A DNA stretch of 64,000 nucleotides, taken from assembly GCA_947502505.1 (NCBI GenBank), contig CANNAE010000003.1, positions 1-64,000 on the forward strand, written 5' to 3'. The notes under the pieces were generated by a model, which worked only from the letters and a program-made list of their open reading frames with translations, did no database searches and was not told the DNA's origin. The stretch comes from an uncultured Planococcus sp. GTDB taxonomy: Bacteria > Bacillota > Bacilli > Bacillales_A > Planococcaceae. This document shows positions 10,518 to 19,930 of this stretch, piece after piece (the first letter of the stretch is position 1; each line of letters begins with the position of its first letter). Position numbers and translations under genes: made by a program.

Positions 10518-10540
10518 CGATATCGGAACGATAGGGGCTC

Positions 10541-11296
10541 CTACTTCCTCGAAGTATATTGAAAAACTGGATCCATCAACTCGAACTCATAGGTGTCACT
10601 ATTGACCTTCCCGAGAACTTTTTCGCTATCGTAAAGCTCCAGCATAAACTGTGCCATCTCTTTTGCGGTATGGAACTTCTGCACATTGTCGCTGTAGCTG
10701 AAGTCATCAAGTTCCCGCGCCGTTTTCACAAATTCGGTTTCTGTCATGGATGGCGCAAGTATTTTTACTTTCAACCGGGCTCCGTTATCCTGCAGTTCCT
10801 GGGCAAGGCCTTCTGTAAATGCGCTCACGTAAAATTTGGTCGCAGCGTATGTAACGGCATTTGGCACGATTCTGTAGCCTAAGTCAGATGATACGTTGAT
10901 GAGCTGCGCGCCTTGTTGGTCCGCATAATCGCGTGCATAAAGAGTGGAAAGCGTGGTGAGTGCTTCTATATTTACGCGAAGCATCTTTTCTGTTTTAGTT
11001 ACATCTTGTTCAGCGACGCTTGAGCTGTTTCCGAAGCCGGCGTTGTTGACGAAGGTTTCAATATCGTAGTCTTTAAGGCTTTCGTAAAGCGCATGGACTT
11101 GCCCGCTTTCAGATAGGTCTGCCTTCTTGATGATGACGTCGAGATCGGCGTTTATGCGTTGAATATTGTCTTTGAGCTTATGGAGCTCGTTTTCTCTTCT
11201 TGCGACAACAATCAGGTTTTTGCCGCGTGTCGCGAAAGCCATGGCAGCTTCATATCCGATCCCTGAGCTGGCGCCTGTGATTACTGTGTACTTCAT
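10541..11296 (-). CDS. SDR family oxidoreductase
   Basis: A classical short-chain dehydrogenase of 251 residues. It starts MKYTVITGASSGIGYEA with the TGxxxGxG cofactor motif and has the NNAG motif near residue 83. The catalytic Ser lies in NVSSDLGY and YAATK carries the Tyr and Lys. ARR after strand 2 suggests NADP(H) preference. The ATG at 11296 is preceded by GGAGGG; an in-frame codon 11 residues upstream is less likely. Substrate unknown. Confidence 0.87.
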   Translation of the reverse strand: MKYTVITGASSGIGYEAAMAFATRGKNLIVVARRENELHKLKDNIQRINADLDVIIKKADLSESGQVHALYESLKDYDIETFVNNAGFGNSSSVAEQDVTKTEKMLRVNIEALTTLSTLYARDYADQQGAQLINVSSDLGYRIVPNAVTYAATKFYVSAFTEGLAQELQDNGARLKVKILAPSMTETEFVKTARELDDFSYSDNVQKFHTAKEMAQFMLELYDSEKVLGKVNSDTYEFELMDPVFQYTSRK

Positions 11297-11742
11297 GTGT
11301 ATCCCTCCATTGAAATGAATAGTTAACAAGTGTACAGAAACAATGAAACTCTCCTGAAATCACGCTGGGTCTTGAAACGGAAGAAAAGTTGTTTTATAAA
11401 CTGGAAATCCCTTAGAGTAGTTGGAATTATAAGTTTACTTAATTGAAGATTATACACTATTCTTCCATTTGCAAAGGGACAAGAAGATCCTTTAAAACAG
11501 CAGGCAGTTAATTAAAAAGGTCGTTTAAGGGTATAAAGTGGATAGGGCGACTTTTTCCGAAATATAGAGGAAGGCTCGATTGATGTGGGCATTTTATAGA
11601 TCAAACGGATGCAGCATCACAGGCATCGCATTTGTGCCGAGCGCGCTTCAAGGCTTATACTCGTTGCATCATTAATCTTTGGATCAGGTAGAGAACGTCT
11701 TCATAACAATGGACGCAATAGATAGGAGAAAGGTGAAGAGTG
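11297..11742. other. Intergenic region between divergent SDR and acyl-CoA dehydrogenase genes
   Basis: About 445 nt of moderately AT-rich sequence separating two divergent genes. No credible reading frame, RNA motif or strong inverted repeat was found. It must contain the promoters of both genes, but no hexamer pair stands out. Confidence 0.4.
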
Positions 11743-12915
11743 ATGGATATTACAAAAGCGAAGACATTTGAAGAACGCATGGATATATTGACTGAAACAG
11801 TCGCACCATTTATGGAGCGGGCGGCGCATAACGATTTGGAGAGAACTTTTCCATTTGAGAATTTCAATGAGTTGAAAGCGATCAATTATCCGGCGCTGAC
11901 GATTCCAAAAGAATACGGCGGAGCGGGGATTTCCTTGTCGGAGATGCTGCGCTATCAAGAAGCGATTAGCCGCGGGGACGGGTCGACGGGATTAGCGATC
12001 GGCTGGCATATGGGCATCGTCAAAGATTTGGGCGAGACGAAAAAATGGGACGAATCGGTGCTTGAAGGTTTATTCGATGATATTAAAACACGCGGCGCCT
12101 TGGTCAATAATTGCGCGACCGAAAAGCAGACCGGCAGCCCGACAAGAGGCGGCAAGCCGTCGACGACAGCGAGAAAAGTTGACGGGGAGTGGGTCATCGA
12201 CGGGCGTAAGTCGTTTACCTCGATGGCGCCGGTGTTGGATTATTTCAATGTCACGGCGGTGATCGAAGAGACCGGGGAAGTCGGGTATTTCCTCGTGCCA
12301 CGGTCAGTTGAAGGGGTAGCGATCGACGAGACATGGGATAGCGTAGCGATGACCGGCACTGGAAGCCATGACTTGGTGCTAACGAATGTCCACGTGGAGG
12401 AAAACGCTTTGGTGGAAATCAGTGTGCCCGGGAAAAAACAGCCGGCGGGATGGCTTTTGCATATTCCGGCGTGTTACCTCGGTATCGCCCAGGCCGCACA
12501 GGATTACGCAATCCGTTTTGCGCAAGAGTATTCGCCGAACAGCTTGAACGGGCCGATCATAGAGCTTCCGAATGTGAAACAAAAGATCGGTGAAATCGAA
12601 TTGGAATTGCAGCGGGCGCGCCATTTCCTTTATTCCGTCGCGAAACAATGGGACGACTCGGATAAAGAACAGCGTTCCAAGATGGCGGCTGAACTCGGGG
12701 CCGTGAAAGTCGCAGTGACCAATTCAGCGGTCGATATCGTCGATCTAGCGATGCGCGTCGCAGGAGCCCATAGTTTGTCCGAACAATCACCGCTGCAGCG
12801 TTATTATCGCGACGTGCGGGCGGGGCTCCACAACCCGCCGATGGAAGATATGCTCGTCCCGTCGCTTGCGGATTTTGCGGTCGCCAATCAGGCAGTGAAG
12901 CAGCCGGTGAAATAA
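11743..12915 (+). CDS. Acyl-CoA dehydrogenase family protein (YdbM/DszC-like)
   Basis: A 390-residue flavoprotein with the acyl-CoA dehydrogenase fold: the N-terminal helical segment FPFENFNELKAINYPALTIP, the middle domain with GSPTRGG and WVIDGRKSFTSMAP, and a C-terminal helical bundle. The DszC/SfnC branch (monooxygenases of sulfur compounds) and B. subtilis YdbM are the nearest remembered relatives. The classical catalytic glutamate could not be placed with certainty, so dehydrogenase versus monooxygenase activity is open. The ATG at 11743 directly follows a GTG; AAGGTG lies 8 nt upstream. It appears monocistronic. Confidence 0.75.
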   Translation: MDITKAKTFEERMDILTETVAPFMERAAHNDLERTFPFENFNELKAINYPALTIPKEYGGAGISLSEMLRYQEAISRGDGSTGLAIGWHMGIVKDLGETKKWDESVLEGLFDDIKTRGALVNNCATEKQTGSPTRGGKPSTTARKVDGEWVIDGRKSFTSMAPVLDYFNVTAVIEETGEVGYFLVPRSVEGVAIDETWDSVAMTGTGSHDLVLTNVHVEENALVEISVPGKKQPAGWLLHIPACYLGIAQAAQDYAIRFAQEYSPNSLNGPIIELPNVKQKIGEIELELQRARHFLYSVAKQWDDSDKEQRSKMAAELGAVKVAVTNSAVDIVDLAMRVAGAHSLSEQSPLQRYYRDVRAGLHNPPMEDMLVPSLADFAVANQAVKQPVK

Positions 12916-12981
12916 AGGCGAGATAGCCTGGGCGGGAAGATTGTTTCTTCTGTTTCAATAGTATGATTGTTGCAAGAATTT

Positions 12982-13024
12982 AAAGCGGGAAACCCTTATC
13001 TAACAAGGGTTTCCCGCTTTTTTT
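12982..13024 (+). terminator. Acyl-CoA dehydrogenase gene terminator
   Basis: A perfect 16-bp stem (AAAGCGGGAAACCCTT with AAGGGTTTCCCGCTTT), a 7-nt loop and a T run. Confidence 0.93.
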
Positions 13025-13254
13025 GTTGCCAAATAACAGTTGATAAAAAAATACCGGAATTCAAGTTTAAAGAGTTGGCAAACGCTTTATCATCGGATAC
13101 AATTGGACACTTGTTGAAAAAATCTTGCGGGTGTGGCGGTCCTTTCAAATCATCACGCCAGCTGTCTATTGAAAGTGAAATCATCAGCTACGATTTCTGT
13201 CATTCTTTTGTACGGCCTGGATTTGCACAACAGAACGATAAAGGAGGAATAAGA
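13025..13254 (+). other. Leader region upstream of the BCCT gene, open in frame
   Basis: About 230 nt between a terminator and the BCCT start. The frame stays open without a stop throughout and encodes a non-hydrophobic peptide that contains ELANALSSDTIGHLLKK, faintly reminiscent of RraA-type proteins. There is no start codon with a ribosome site, so it is not called as a gene. It may be a gene remnant or a long untranslated leader. Confidence 0.3.
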
Positions 13255-14817
13255 TTGAAGAAATATGCATCCAGGACGGATTGGCCGGTCATGTGGATTA
13301 GTGGCGGGCTGTTGGTCGCATTCGTGTTAGCGTCATTTATCAATGTCGAGATGGTGTCATCTCTCGTGAATACGGCATTTGCCTTTGCGGTGAAGTACTT
13401 TGGCGCATTGTGGCAAGTATTATTGCTGGGAACGTTTTTTATTGCTTTGTTTTTAGGATTTTCGAAATACGGAAAGATTCGGCTTGGGGGCATCGATAAG
13501 CCCGAGGTCAGTTATTTTAAATGGGTCGCCATGATCATGACGACTTTGCTTGCCGGGGGCGGCGTCTTTTGGGCTGCGGCAGAACCGATGTATCACTTCC
13601 TGGATCGGTCCCCTAATTTTGCGGGAGTAGAGTCCGGTACAGTGGAAGCAGTCGTGCCGGCTTTTGCCCAATCGTATTTGCATTGGGGCTTTCTCGCTTG
13701 GTCCATTCTCGGGACGCTTGGAACGATCGTGCTGATGTATGCGCATTACCAAAAAGGCATGCCGTTAAAACCACGGTCTTTGCTTTACCCATTGCTTGGC
13801 GAAAAAATCATGGGGAAAAGCGTGCTGGGTACTGCCATTGACGCATCAGCTGTCATCGCGGTGGCAGCTGGCACCATCGGCCCGATTGGCTTTCTTGGCT
13901 TGCAGGCAGCTTACGGGATGGAGTCATTGTTCGGAGTGCCGAATAATTTGTTCACGCAAGTGATGATCATCTTGGCGGTCGTCGTGATCGCGACAATCTC
14001 TGCGATCACGGGACTTCGAAAAGGCATCCAGTTCCTCAGCAATGTCAATATCTTGCTGACGCTTCTATTGATGCTGGTCATTTTGGTGATCGGCCCGGGC
14101 GGCTTTATCGCCGATACCTTCTTAGCGGCATCCGGCATTCACCTCCAGGAATTTTTGGCGATGAGCACATTCCGCGGGGATTCCGCTTGGCTTGGCTCTT
14201 GGACGATCTTTTTCTGGGGATGGTTCCTCGGATATGGCCCGATGATGGCGATTTTCATCTCCACCATCACGAGAGGCCGGACGATTCGCGAATTGATTTT
14301 GGCTGTCTCTATTACGGCGCCGATTGTGGCGGCGTTCTGGTTTACAGTAGTAGGCGGCACAGGTGTGTTTTACGAACTTGAGGAACCAGGTGTCATTTCT
14401 TCTGCTTTGAACGCGGACGGCATGCCGGCTGCGATGATGGCCATCACGCAGCAATTGCCGTTTGATGTCGTTATTGCGCCGCTGTTCTTATTGGTCACGA
14501 TCCTTTTCGTAGTGACGACAGCGGATTCGATGGCTTACACCATTTCGGTCGCGATTACCGGTAACGGCCATCCACCGAAAGCGATGCGCGTCTTTTGGGC
14601 GGTCATCATGGGAACTGTCGCCATCGTTCTGTTGATGATCAGTGAAGGCGGCATCCAAGCCATCCAATCCTTTATCGTCGTCACGGCGATTCCGGTTTCA
14701 TTACTGTTGCTGACAACGTTCTGGGCAGCGCCAAAAGCGGCCAAGACGATGTATGCCGAGCAGTTTGGCACTGAAGCAAGACGCCAGGCAAGAGTGGCGA
14801 AAACGGACGGAAACTAA
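13255..14817 (+). CDS. BCCT family transporter (betaine/choline/carnitine type)
   Basis: A 520-residue secondary transporter with about 12 membrane helices. BCCT signatures are GGGVFWAAAEPMYHF near residue 98, the HWGFLAWSILG segment and the helix-8 region WTIFFWGWFLGYGPMMA followed by TRGRTIREL. BCCT carriers import glycine betaine or related quaternary amines with sodium or protons. The start is TTG at 13255, 7 nt after AAGGAGG; the frame is open further upstream but lacks a ribosome site. A short C-terminal tail suggests a modest osmosensory domain. Substrate is unproven. Confidence 0.88.
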   Translation: MKKYASRTDWPVMWISGGLLVAFVLASFINVEMVSSLVNTAFAFAVKYFGALWQVLLLGTFFIALFLGFSKYGKIRLGGIDKPEVSYFKWVAMIMTTLLAGGGVFWAAAEPMYHFLDRSPNFAGVESGTVEAVVPAFAQSYLHWGFLAWSILGTLGTIVLMYAHYQKGMPLKPRSLLYPLLGEKIMGKSVLGTAIDASAVIAVAAGTIGPIGFLGLQAAYGMESLFGVPNNLFTQVMIILAVVVIATISAITGLRKGIQFLSNVNILLTLLLMLVILVIGPGGFIADTFLAASGIHLQEFLAMSTFRGDSAWLGSWTIFFWGWFLGYGPMMAIFISTITRGRTIRELILAVSITAPIVAAFWFTVVGGTGVFYELEEPGVISSALNADGMPAAMMAITQQLPFDVVIAPLFLLVTILFVVTTADSMAYTISVAITGNGHPPKAMRVFWAVIMGTVAIVLLMISEGGIQAIQSFIVVTAIPVSLLLLTTFWAAPKAAKTMYAEQFGTEARRQARVAKTDGN

Positions 14818-14923
14818 ACCACGTTAGCTCGAACCGGCAAAGCGATGGAAGACAGATTGAATTTTTCCACACGCAGCGGTTCAGTGTCTCTATAATAGAA
14901 AGTTCTTGATGGACAGCAAGACG

Positions 14924-14961
14924 CGGGCGATTATCTGTAATGGATAATCGCCCGTTTTTTT
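14924..14961 (+). terminator. BCCT gene terminator
   Basis: A perfect 12-bp stem (CGGGCGATTATC / GATAATCGCCCG), 7-nt loop, then seven T. Confidence 0.92.
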
Positions 14962-15040
14962 ATGCATATGGAGTGGACGAAAAGGCTGTATCTCTAGATA
15001 AGTGCAAATTATGTCGGCGCTTACATTAATTTGCCCTTAT

Positions 15041-15054
15041 GTGACATCTGTCAC
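15041..15054. promoter_or_regulatory. Palindrome upstream of degV
   Basis: GTGACA-TC-TGTCAC, a perfect 6+6 inverted repeat about 90 nt upstream of degV. A 7-bp hairpin (GAAGCAG-AAAA-CTGCTTC, 15089-15106) follows in the leader. It could be an operator for an unidentified regulator; no -10/-35 pair was placed with confidence. Confidence 0.3.
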
Positions 15055-15141
15055 TAGCCGCTAGGGGGAAATCTCCTGTATCTTAGCAGAAGCAGAAAAC
15101 TGCTTCCGATATGGAATTTGCATCTAGAGGGGATTTTTTCA

Positions 15142-15987
15142 ATGAAAAAAATAGCATGGATTACGGATACAGCTGCGCAATTGGATGAAGCGTTCATTCA
15201 ACGGCATAATGTCTATGTATTGCCCCTTAGTGTAGTGTTTGACGACGGGTCATACCGCGAATCGATCGACCTGACACAAGGAGAATTTTACGATAAATTA
15301 CGTGCGGCAAAAATGTCGCCGAAAACCTCGCAGCCGGCCATCGGGGAAATGACGGCCTTATATGAAAGACTGCAGTCGGAAGGCTATGATTTGGCCGTGG
15401 CGCTTCATTTGTCGAGCGGGTTGTCCGGCACGTTCAACAGTGCCCAGTCAGCCGCCGAAATGACGGATTTCCCGGTGTATCCGATCGACTCGAAAATCGG
15501 CTCGTTTCCGATGGGGAAAATGATCGAAATCGGCAATGAATTATTCACATCCGGAAAAGAACCGGAAGAAGTGGTGGAGACCATCAATCAATTGACCGCC
15601 AAATCCCATTTGTCGTTCATTCCATCGAGTTTGAACCAATTGCATAAAAGCGGGCGGGTATCCGGGACGCAAGCTTTCCTGAGTAATATCCTCAACATCA
15701 AAGTAGTCATCACCTTCGTTGACGGGGTGACGGTCATGAAAGAGAAAGTCCGTTCAAACAGGCGCGCCAAAGAAAGCGTCAATACGGCATTGCGTGCGGA
15801 TATGGAATCCGGGATGGTGCCGGAAGTAGCAGTCATCCATTGCAATAACGAAGCCGGCGCACAAGCTTGGAAAGCCGAATTGACAAAAGAGTTTTCAGGC
15901 CTCAAAGTGGACGTCATCCAATTAAGCGTCTGCGTGGGCGTCCATGCCGGAGAAGGCACGACCGGTTTGAGCTGGGTCAGTTATTAA
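15142..15987 (+). CDS. DegV family fatty-acid-binding protein
   Basis: A 281-residue DegV (FakB-type) protein, the usual length. It has the N-terminal WITDTAAQLDE, the fatty-acid contact KTSQPAIGEM near residues 61-70, and LSSGLSGTFNSAQSA; the C terminus carries VGVHAGEGTTGLSW. In other Firmicutes such proteins present fatty acids to the FakA kinase. The ATG at 15142 follows AGAGGGG. Monocistronic by spacing. Confidence 0.9.
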   Translation: MKKIAWITDTAAQLDEAFIQRHNVYVLPLSVVFDDGSYRESIDLTQGEFYDKLRAAKMSPKTSQPAIGEMTALYERLQSEGYDLAVALHLSSGLSGTFNSAQSAAEMTDFPVYPIDSKIGSFPMGKMIEIGNELFTSGKEPEEVVETINQLTAKSHLSFIPSSLNQLHKSGRVSGTQAFLSNILNIKVVITFVDGVTVMKEKVRSNRRAKESVNTALRADMESGMVPEVAVIHCNNEAGAQAWKAELTKEFSGLKVDVIQLSVCVGVHAGEGTTGLSWVSY

Positions 15988-16017
15988 ATAGAAGTTGAGC
16001 GATTAAAAATCATCAGG

Positions 16018-16062
16018 AACCTCGTAGTGGGCTGCATTGTACATGCCTCCAGCCGGGGTTTT
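16018..16062 (+). terminator. Weak candidate degV terminator
   Basis: A composite hairpin (AACCTC with GGGGTT outside, GGCTG with CAGCC inside, with a bulge) followed by TTTTCC, about 30 nt after degV. The pairing is imperfect. Confidence 0.33.
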
Positions 16063-16216
16063 CCTTGTTTTCAGGCGCCAGGCGGAGATTTCACGGCGGC
16101 GCTTTGTATGGTAGACTTTAAGGAATAAAGTTAAATATTGGCTATTTAAAATAATGATTAGTTTAATTTACCAAAAATGAAAACAATAAATCTGACGCGA
16201 ATTGAGGTGCTTGATG

Positions 16217-17155
16217 ATGGTGACATTTCAGGAACTGGAAATGTATAAAAATTTCGATGAGCTGGCGGAAGATGTGATCGATTTGGCGAAAGAGATTTTG
16301 CCGGATCAATTGTTTTACTTAAGCTCTATCAGCGAAGCCCAGCAAATCATCCTCAAACATTCGGTGAATAACACGACGATTCCCATGGCGGAAGGGCTGG
16401 TCCTGGATATGGACAATTCCTTGTGCAACCGTTTGGATTTCCAGACCAAGCAGCCAGTAGTCTACGAGGATGTCAAAGATGGGCACGGCCTGGGGGCATT
16501 TGAAGACAAGCTAGAAGCCGTCAATGTGAGGTCGTACTTAGGGCTGCCGATTTCTTTTGTCAACGGGGACCGTTTCGGCACTTTATGTGCAGTGAACGAT
16601 AAAACAAGCCAGTTCGATGCACGGAGCATCACTTTATTGCAGCGGGTGGTACGGATCTTTTCCTATTACTTGGAGCTGGAGCGTTTTGCTTACCGGGATT
16701 CGTTGACGGACTTGTACAATCGGCATTACCTGAGCCGGTTTTTTGAAGCGCATTCGGAAACAGGAGGCGCGGTCTTCTATCTCGATCTGGACGGGTTCAA
16801 AAAGGTCAATGATCACTATGGCCATGAAACCGGTGATGTGGTGTTGAAGGAAGTGGCTTCAAAACTGGAACAATTTATCGAAGGCGATGCAGATGCGTTG
16901 GCGGCAAGGCTTGGCGGGGACGAATTTTTGATCTGTTTTGCCAAACCGGCCAGTGCAGTGGAATTGGGCGAATCGGCCGCACGCCTGCTCGCCAGCTTGA
17001 GCCAGTGGGAGGCGAATTATCCGCTTTCTGCAAGTATCGGCATCGCGCAATATCCGGCCGGTGGAAATCAGGATTTGAAAGAACTTCTCCGGCAAGCTGA
17101 CCAGGCTTTGTATGGAGCGAAAAAATCGGGGAAGAACTGTTATAGTTTTTATTAA
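16217..17155 (+). CDS. GAF-GGDEF diguanylate cyclase
   Basis: A 312-residue cytosolic protein. Residues about 15-150 form a GAF-type sensor domain (with RSYLGLPISF and FGTLCAVND); residues about 155-312 form a GGDEF domain with DSLTDLYNRHYL and an intact RLGGDEF active site at 231-237. It should make cyclic di-GMP from two GTP. No RxxD inhibitory site precedes the active site, so product feedback is probably absent. No transmembrane segment is seen, so the signal is intracellular. GAGGTG lies 7 nt before the ATG. A 36-nt gap separates the PLP enzyme gene, so the two may be co-transcribed. Confidence 0.88.
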   Translation: MVTFQELEMYKNFDELAEDVIDLAKEILPDQLFYLSSISEAQQIILKHSVNNTTIPMAEGLVLDMDNSLCNRLDFQTKQPVVYEDVKDGHGLGAFEDKLEAVNVRSYLGLPISFVNGDRFGTLCAVNDKTSQFDARSITLLQRVVRIFSYYLELERFAYRDSLTDLYNRHYLSRFFEAHSETGGAVFYLDLDGFKKVNDHYGHETGDVVLKEVASKLEQFIEGDADALAARLGGDEFLICFAKPASAVELGESAARLLASLSQWEANYPLSASIGIAQYPAGGNQDLKELLRQADQALYGAKKSGKNCYSFY

Positions 17156-17191
17156 TCGATATGAAATCAGCTATCTGGAGGAGTGGGGACA

Positions 17192-18292
17192 GTGACTGAA
17201 CTCAACCGGCTGCAATCGGCCTTTAAGCAATCGACGTATCAGTTATCGAATCATGGCACGCGAAACACAGGCGTATTGAAGAAAGCTTTTGAAGCTGTTG
17301 CTGATGAAACGGAAAGTGACTTGTATGGGACAGGGCAAGTCATCGAGGAATTCCAGGAAAAGATGGCGGCCTTTCTCGGAAAAGAGGCGGCTGTCTTTTT
17401 CCCGAGCGGCACGATGGCCCAGCAGATTGCGCTGCGGATTTGGTGCGATGATAAAGGGCTGAAAAAAGTCGCTTATCACCCGCTCAGCCATCTCGAAATC
17501 CATGAAGAAGACGGGTTGAAGGAATTGCATGGCATCGAAGCGGTGTATTTGACGGACCCGGACCGTGTCGTGGAGCTGAAAGACGTCGAAGCGTTGGGCC
17601 AGGAGGTTTCGGCGGTGCTGCTGGAATTGCCGCAGCGTGAGATCGGCGGGCAATTGCCGAGCTTCGAGACGCTGGAACAAATCTCCCGCCATTGCCGCGA
17701 TGAAAAGATCAAGCTTCATCTTGACGGAGCGCGCTTGCTGGAAGTCCTGCCTTATTACGAAAAGTCCGCAGCGCAGATTTGTAGCCTATTCGATAGCGTC
17801 TATATCTCGTTGTACAAAGGGATTGGCGGGATTGCCGGCGCCATCCTGGCTGGGGACGAAGCGTTCACGAAGCAATCGAAAGTGTGGAAAAGGCGTCACG
17901 GGGGCGATTTGATCAGCCTTTATCCATATATCGTCTCGGCCGATTATTATTTCGGCGAACGCTCCGGGAAGATGGGCCAATACTTAGAAGCGGCGAAGCA
18001 AGTGGCAGCCTTGTTCAATTCCTGCTACGGGATTTCAACTTTGCCGAAAGTACCGGTGTCGAATATGTTCCATGTCCGTTTCGCGCATCCTAAAGAAGAA
18101 ATCGAACCCGTCATTGTGGAACTGCAACAAGAAGCAGGAATCGGCATCACCAGTTATGTAAAAGAATCGGGCAGCGGGTCCTGTTATTTTGAAGTGCATA
18201 TGGGAGACCAGTACGAAGAAATACCAGAAGACTTGATCGCTGAAGCGTTCAAAAGTTTGGATCAGAAAATGATCGAGCGTTTCGGGAAGTAA
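17192..18292 (+). CDS. Threonine aldolase/beta-eliminating lyase family PLP enzyme
   Basis: A 366-residue fold-type I PLP enzyme related to low-specificity L-threonine aldolase. The cofactor-stacking region is PSGTMAQQIAL (71-81), LHLDGARL holds the PLP-nitrogen Asp near 178, and the Schiff-base Lys is in SLYKGIGG near 209. The family cleaves threonine or allo-threonine to glycine and acetaldehyde; related members act on other beta-hydroxy amino acids. GTG at 17192 is chosen for GGAGGAG 8 nt upstream; an earlier GTG overlaps that site. It ends in a terminator. Confidence 0.85.
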   Translation: MTELNRLQSAFKQSTYQLSNHGTRNTGVLKKAFEAVADETESDLYGTGQVIEEFQEKMAAFLGKEAAVFFPSGTMAQQIALRIWCDDKGLKKVAYHPLSHLEIHEEDGLKELHGIEAVYLTDPDRVVELKDVEALGQEVSAVLLELPQREIGGQLPSFETLEQISRHCRDEKIKLHLDGARLLEVLPYYEKSAAQICSLFDSVYISLYKGIGGIAGAILAGDEAFTKQSKVWKRRHGGDLISLYPYIVSADYYFGERSGKMGQYLEAAKQVAALFNSCYGISTLPKVPVSNMFHVRFAHPKEEIEPVIVELQQEAGIGITSYVKESGSGSCYFEVHMGDQYEEIPEDLIAEAFKSLDQKMIERFGK

Positions 18293-18303
18293 ATGATTAT
18301 GTG

Positions 18304-18340
18304 AAAAGCCCTTTCAGCACAAATGCGGGAAGGGCTTTTG
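18304..18340 (+). terminator. Terminator after PLP enzyme gene
   Basis: Stem AAAAGCCCTT / AAGGGCTTTT enclosing a larger loop, ending in a short T run. Confidence 0.75.
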
Positions 18341-18524
18341 CCTGCCTGGCGGAAGCAGGAGCGCCTCTCTTTCCACAGCACGTGGAATCGTGTAAACTGT
18401 ATAAGGTTAAGAAAAGCTAAAGCCTATTGAAACAGTTGATCATGTTGGAATCCCATTATAGATGACAGTGAATTTTTGGATGAAGGAACGCTTCATCCCG
18501 CAAGGAAAGGATTGGAATTGAGCT

Positions 18525-19523
18525 ATGAAAGAAAATTTTTGGCGTGAATTGCCGAAGCCATTTTTTGTATTGGCGCCGATGGAAGACGTGACGAATGTGG
18601 TGTTTCGCCATGTGGTAGCAGAAGCGGCGAGCCCTGACGTGTATTTCACGGAATTTACGAATACGGAAAGCTATTGCCACCCGGAAGGCATCCACAGCGT
18701 GCGCGGGCGCTTGACGTTCACGGAAGATGAACAGCCGATCGTCGCCCATATCTGGGGCAATAAGCCCGAGCATTTCCGCGAGATGAGCATTGGCATGGCG
18801 GCGCAAGGCTTTAAAGGTGTCGATATTAATATGGGCTGTCCCGTACCGAACGTTGCCGCCAAAGGAAAAGGCAGCGGCTTGATCAATTACCCCGATAACG
18901 CGGCGGAAATTATCCAAGCGGCGAAAATGGGCGGGCTGCCTGTCAGCGTCAAGACACGACTCGGCTATACTCATGTCGACGAATGGAAAGGCTGGCTGCG
19001 CCATGTCCTGGAACAAGACATCGCCAATTTGTCGATTCATTTGCGGACGAAAAAAGAAATGAGCGCGGTGCCGGCTCATTGGGAATTGATCCCTGAGATC
19101 AAAGCGCTGCGCGATGAAGTGGCGCCGGATACGTTGATCACCATCAACGGAGATATCCCAGACCGCAAAACCGGCCAGGAACTGGCGGATAAATACGGCA
19201 TCGACGGCGTCATGATCGGGCGTGGAATCTTCCATAACCCGTTCGCTTTCGAGGAAGTGCCAAGAGAACATAGCACGCAAGAATTGTTCGACTTGTTGCG
19301 CCTGCATTTGGACCTTCACGATAAATACTCGACAGAAACCGAGCCCATCGCCTTTAAGCCGCTGCGCCGTTTCTTCAAGATTTACGTGCGCGGCGTACGC
19401 GGTGCCGGTGAACTCCGCAACGATTTGATGCATACCGAGACGACCGATGAAGTACGGGCATTGCTGGATGAGTTTCAGCTAGCTGCTGCAGAGAGCGACA
19501 AACACAGTTCGATCGGAATTTAA
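18525..19523 (+). CDS. tRNA-dihydrouridine synthase (Dus family)
   Basis: A 332-residue FMN-dependent enzyme that reduces uridines in tRNA D-loops. It has the N-terminal [15 protein letters not shown], the catalytic Cys105 in [16 protein letters not shown], and FMN/phosphate motifs NGDIPDRKT and [13 protein letters not shown]. The usual Dus motif with SVHxRT appears as SIHLRTK. The position is isolated; in many Firmicutes a second dus copy lies near lysS. The exact target uridine cannot be assigned. Confidence 0.9.
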   Translation: MKENFWRELPKPFFVLAPMEDVTNVVFRHVVAEAASPDVYFTEFTNTESYCHPEGIHSVRGRLTFTEDEQPIVAHIWGNKPEHFREMSIGMAAQGFKGVDINMGCPVPNVAAKGKGSGLINYPDNAAEIIQAAKMGGLPVSVKTRLGYTHVDEWKGWLRHVLEQDIANLSIHLRTKKEMSAVPAHWELIPEIKALRDEVAPDTLITINGDIPDRKTGQELADKYGIDGVMIGRGIFHNPFAFEEVPREHSTQELFDLLRLHLDLHDKYSTETEPIAFKPLRRFFKIYVRGVRGAGELRNDLMHTETTDEVRALLDEFQLAAAESDKHSSIGI

Positions 19524-19563
19524 CTTTCGCATACTAGTATGTAATTTGAACACAAATAAAGTG

Positions 19564-19597
19564 AGCCGCTGAAAATATGGTTTTCAGCGGCTTTTTA
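19564..19597 (+). terminator. dus terminator
   Basis: Perfect 12-bp stem AGCCGCTGAAAA / TTTTCAGCGGCT, 5-nt loop, T run. Confidence 0.92.
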
Positions 19598-19646
19598 TAT
19601 TGCTTCTTATTTAAACTTTTTGGAAAATGAAAGACGAAAAAGTGGG

Positions 19647-19695
19647 TTGACTTTCAGAGAATAGTAAAGTAAGCTTTACGTAAAGTTGACTTTAC
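19647..19695 (+). promoter_or_regulatory. Promoter with two abutting palindromic operators before xre
   Basis: A TTGACT -35 (19647-19652) is followed after 17 nt by TAAGCT. Over and after it lie two abutting 16-bp inverted repeats of the form GTAAAG-N4-CTTTAC at 19664-19679 and 19680-19695. The second is perfect over 7+7 bp. The first overlaps the -10 region, so the neighbouring Xre protein probably represses its own promoter. Binding is inferred. Confidence 0.6.
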
Positions 19696-19720
19696 TTTTG
19701 CGAGAGGAAGTAATAATGAT

Positions 19721-19930
19721 ATGCAGAACGTCATTAAAGAAAAGCGTACTGAGCACAACATCACCCAAGAGCAATTATCCATCTTGCTGAGTGTATCCAG
19801 GCAAACAGTCATATCTCTTGAGAAGGGAAAATATAAGCCCTCTCTTGTACTCGCCCATAAGCTCGCTCAAGTTTTTGAATGCCATATTGAAGATTTATTT
19901 CAATTCGAAGGGGATGAAAACATTGAATGA
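19721..19930 (+). CDS. Small Xre-family transcriptional regulator
   Basis: A 69-residue protein that is almost entirely a Cro/C1-type HTH: KRTEHNITQEQLSILLSVSR, then QTVISLEKGKYKPSLVLA. It resembles the YgzD/YvaO-like short regulators that sit beside small membrane proteins. GAGAGGAAG lies upstream of the ATG. Its end overlaps the membrane-protein gene, so they form a pair. The tandem palindromes upstream are its likely operator. Confidence 0.85.
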   Translation: MQNVIKEKRTEHNITQEQLSILLSVSRQTVISLEKGKYKPSLVLAHKLAQVFECHIEDLFQFEGDENIE

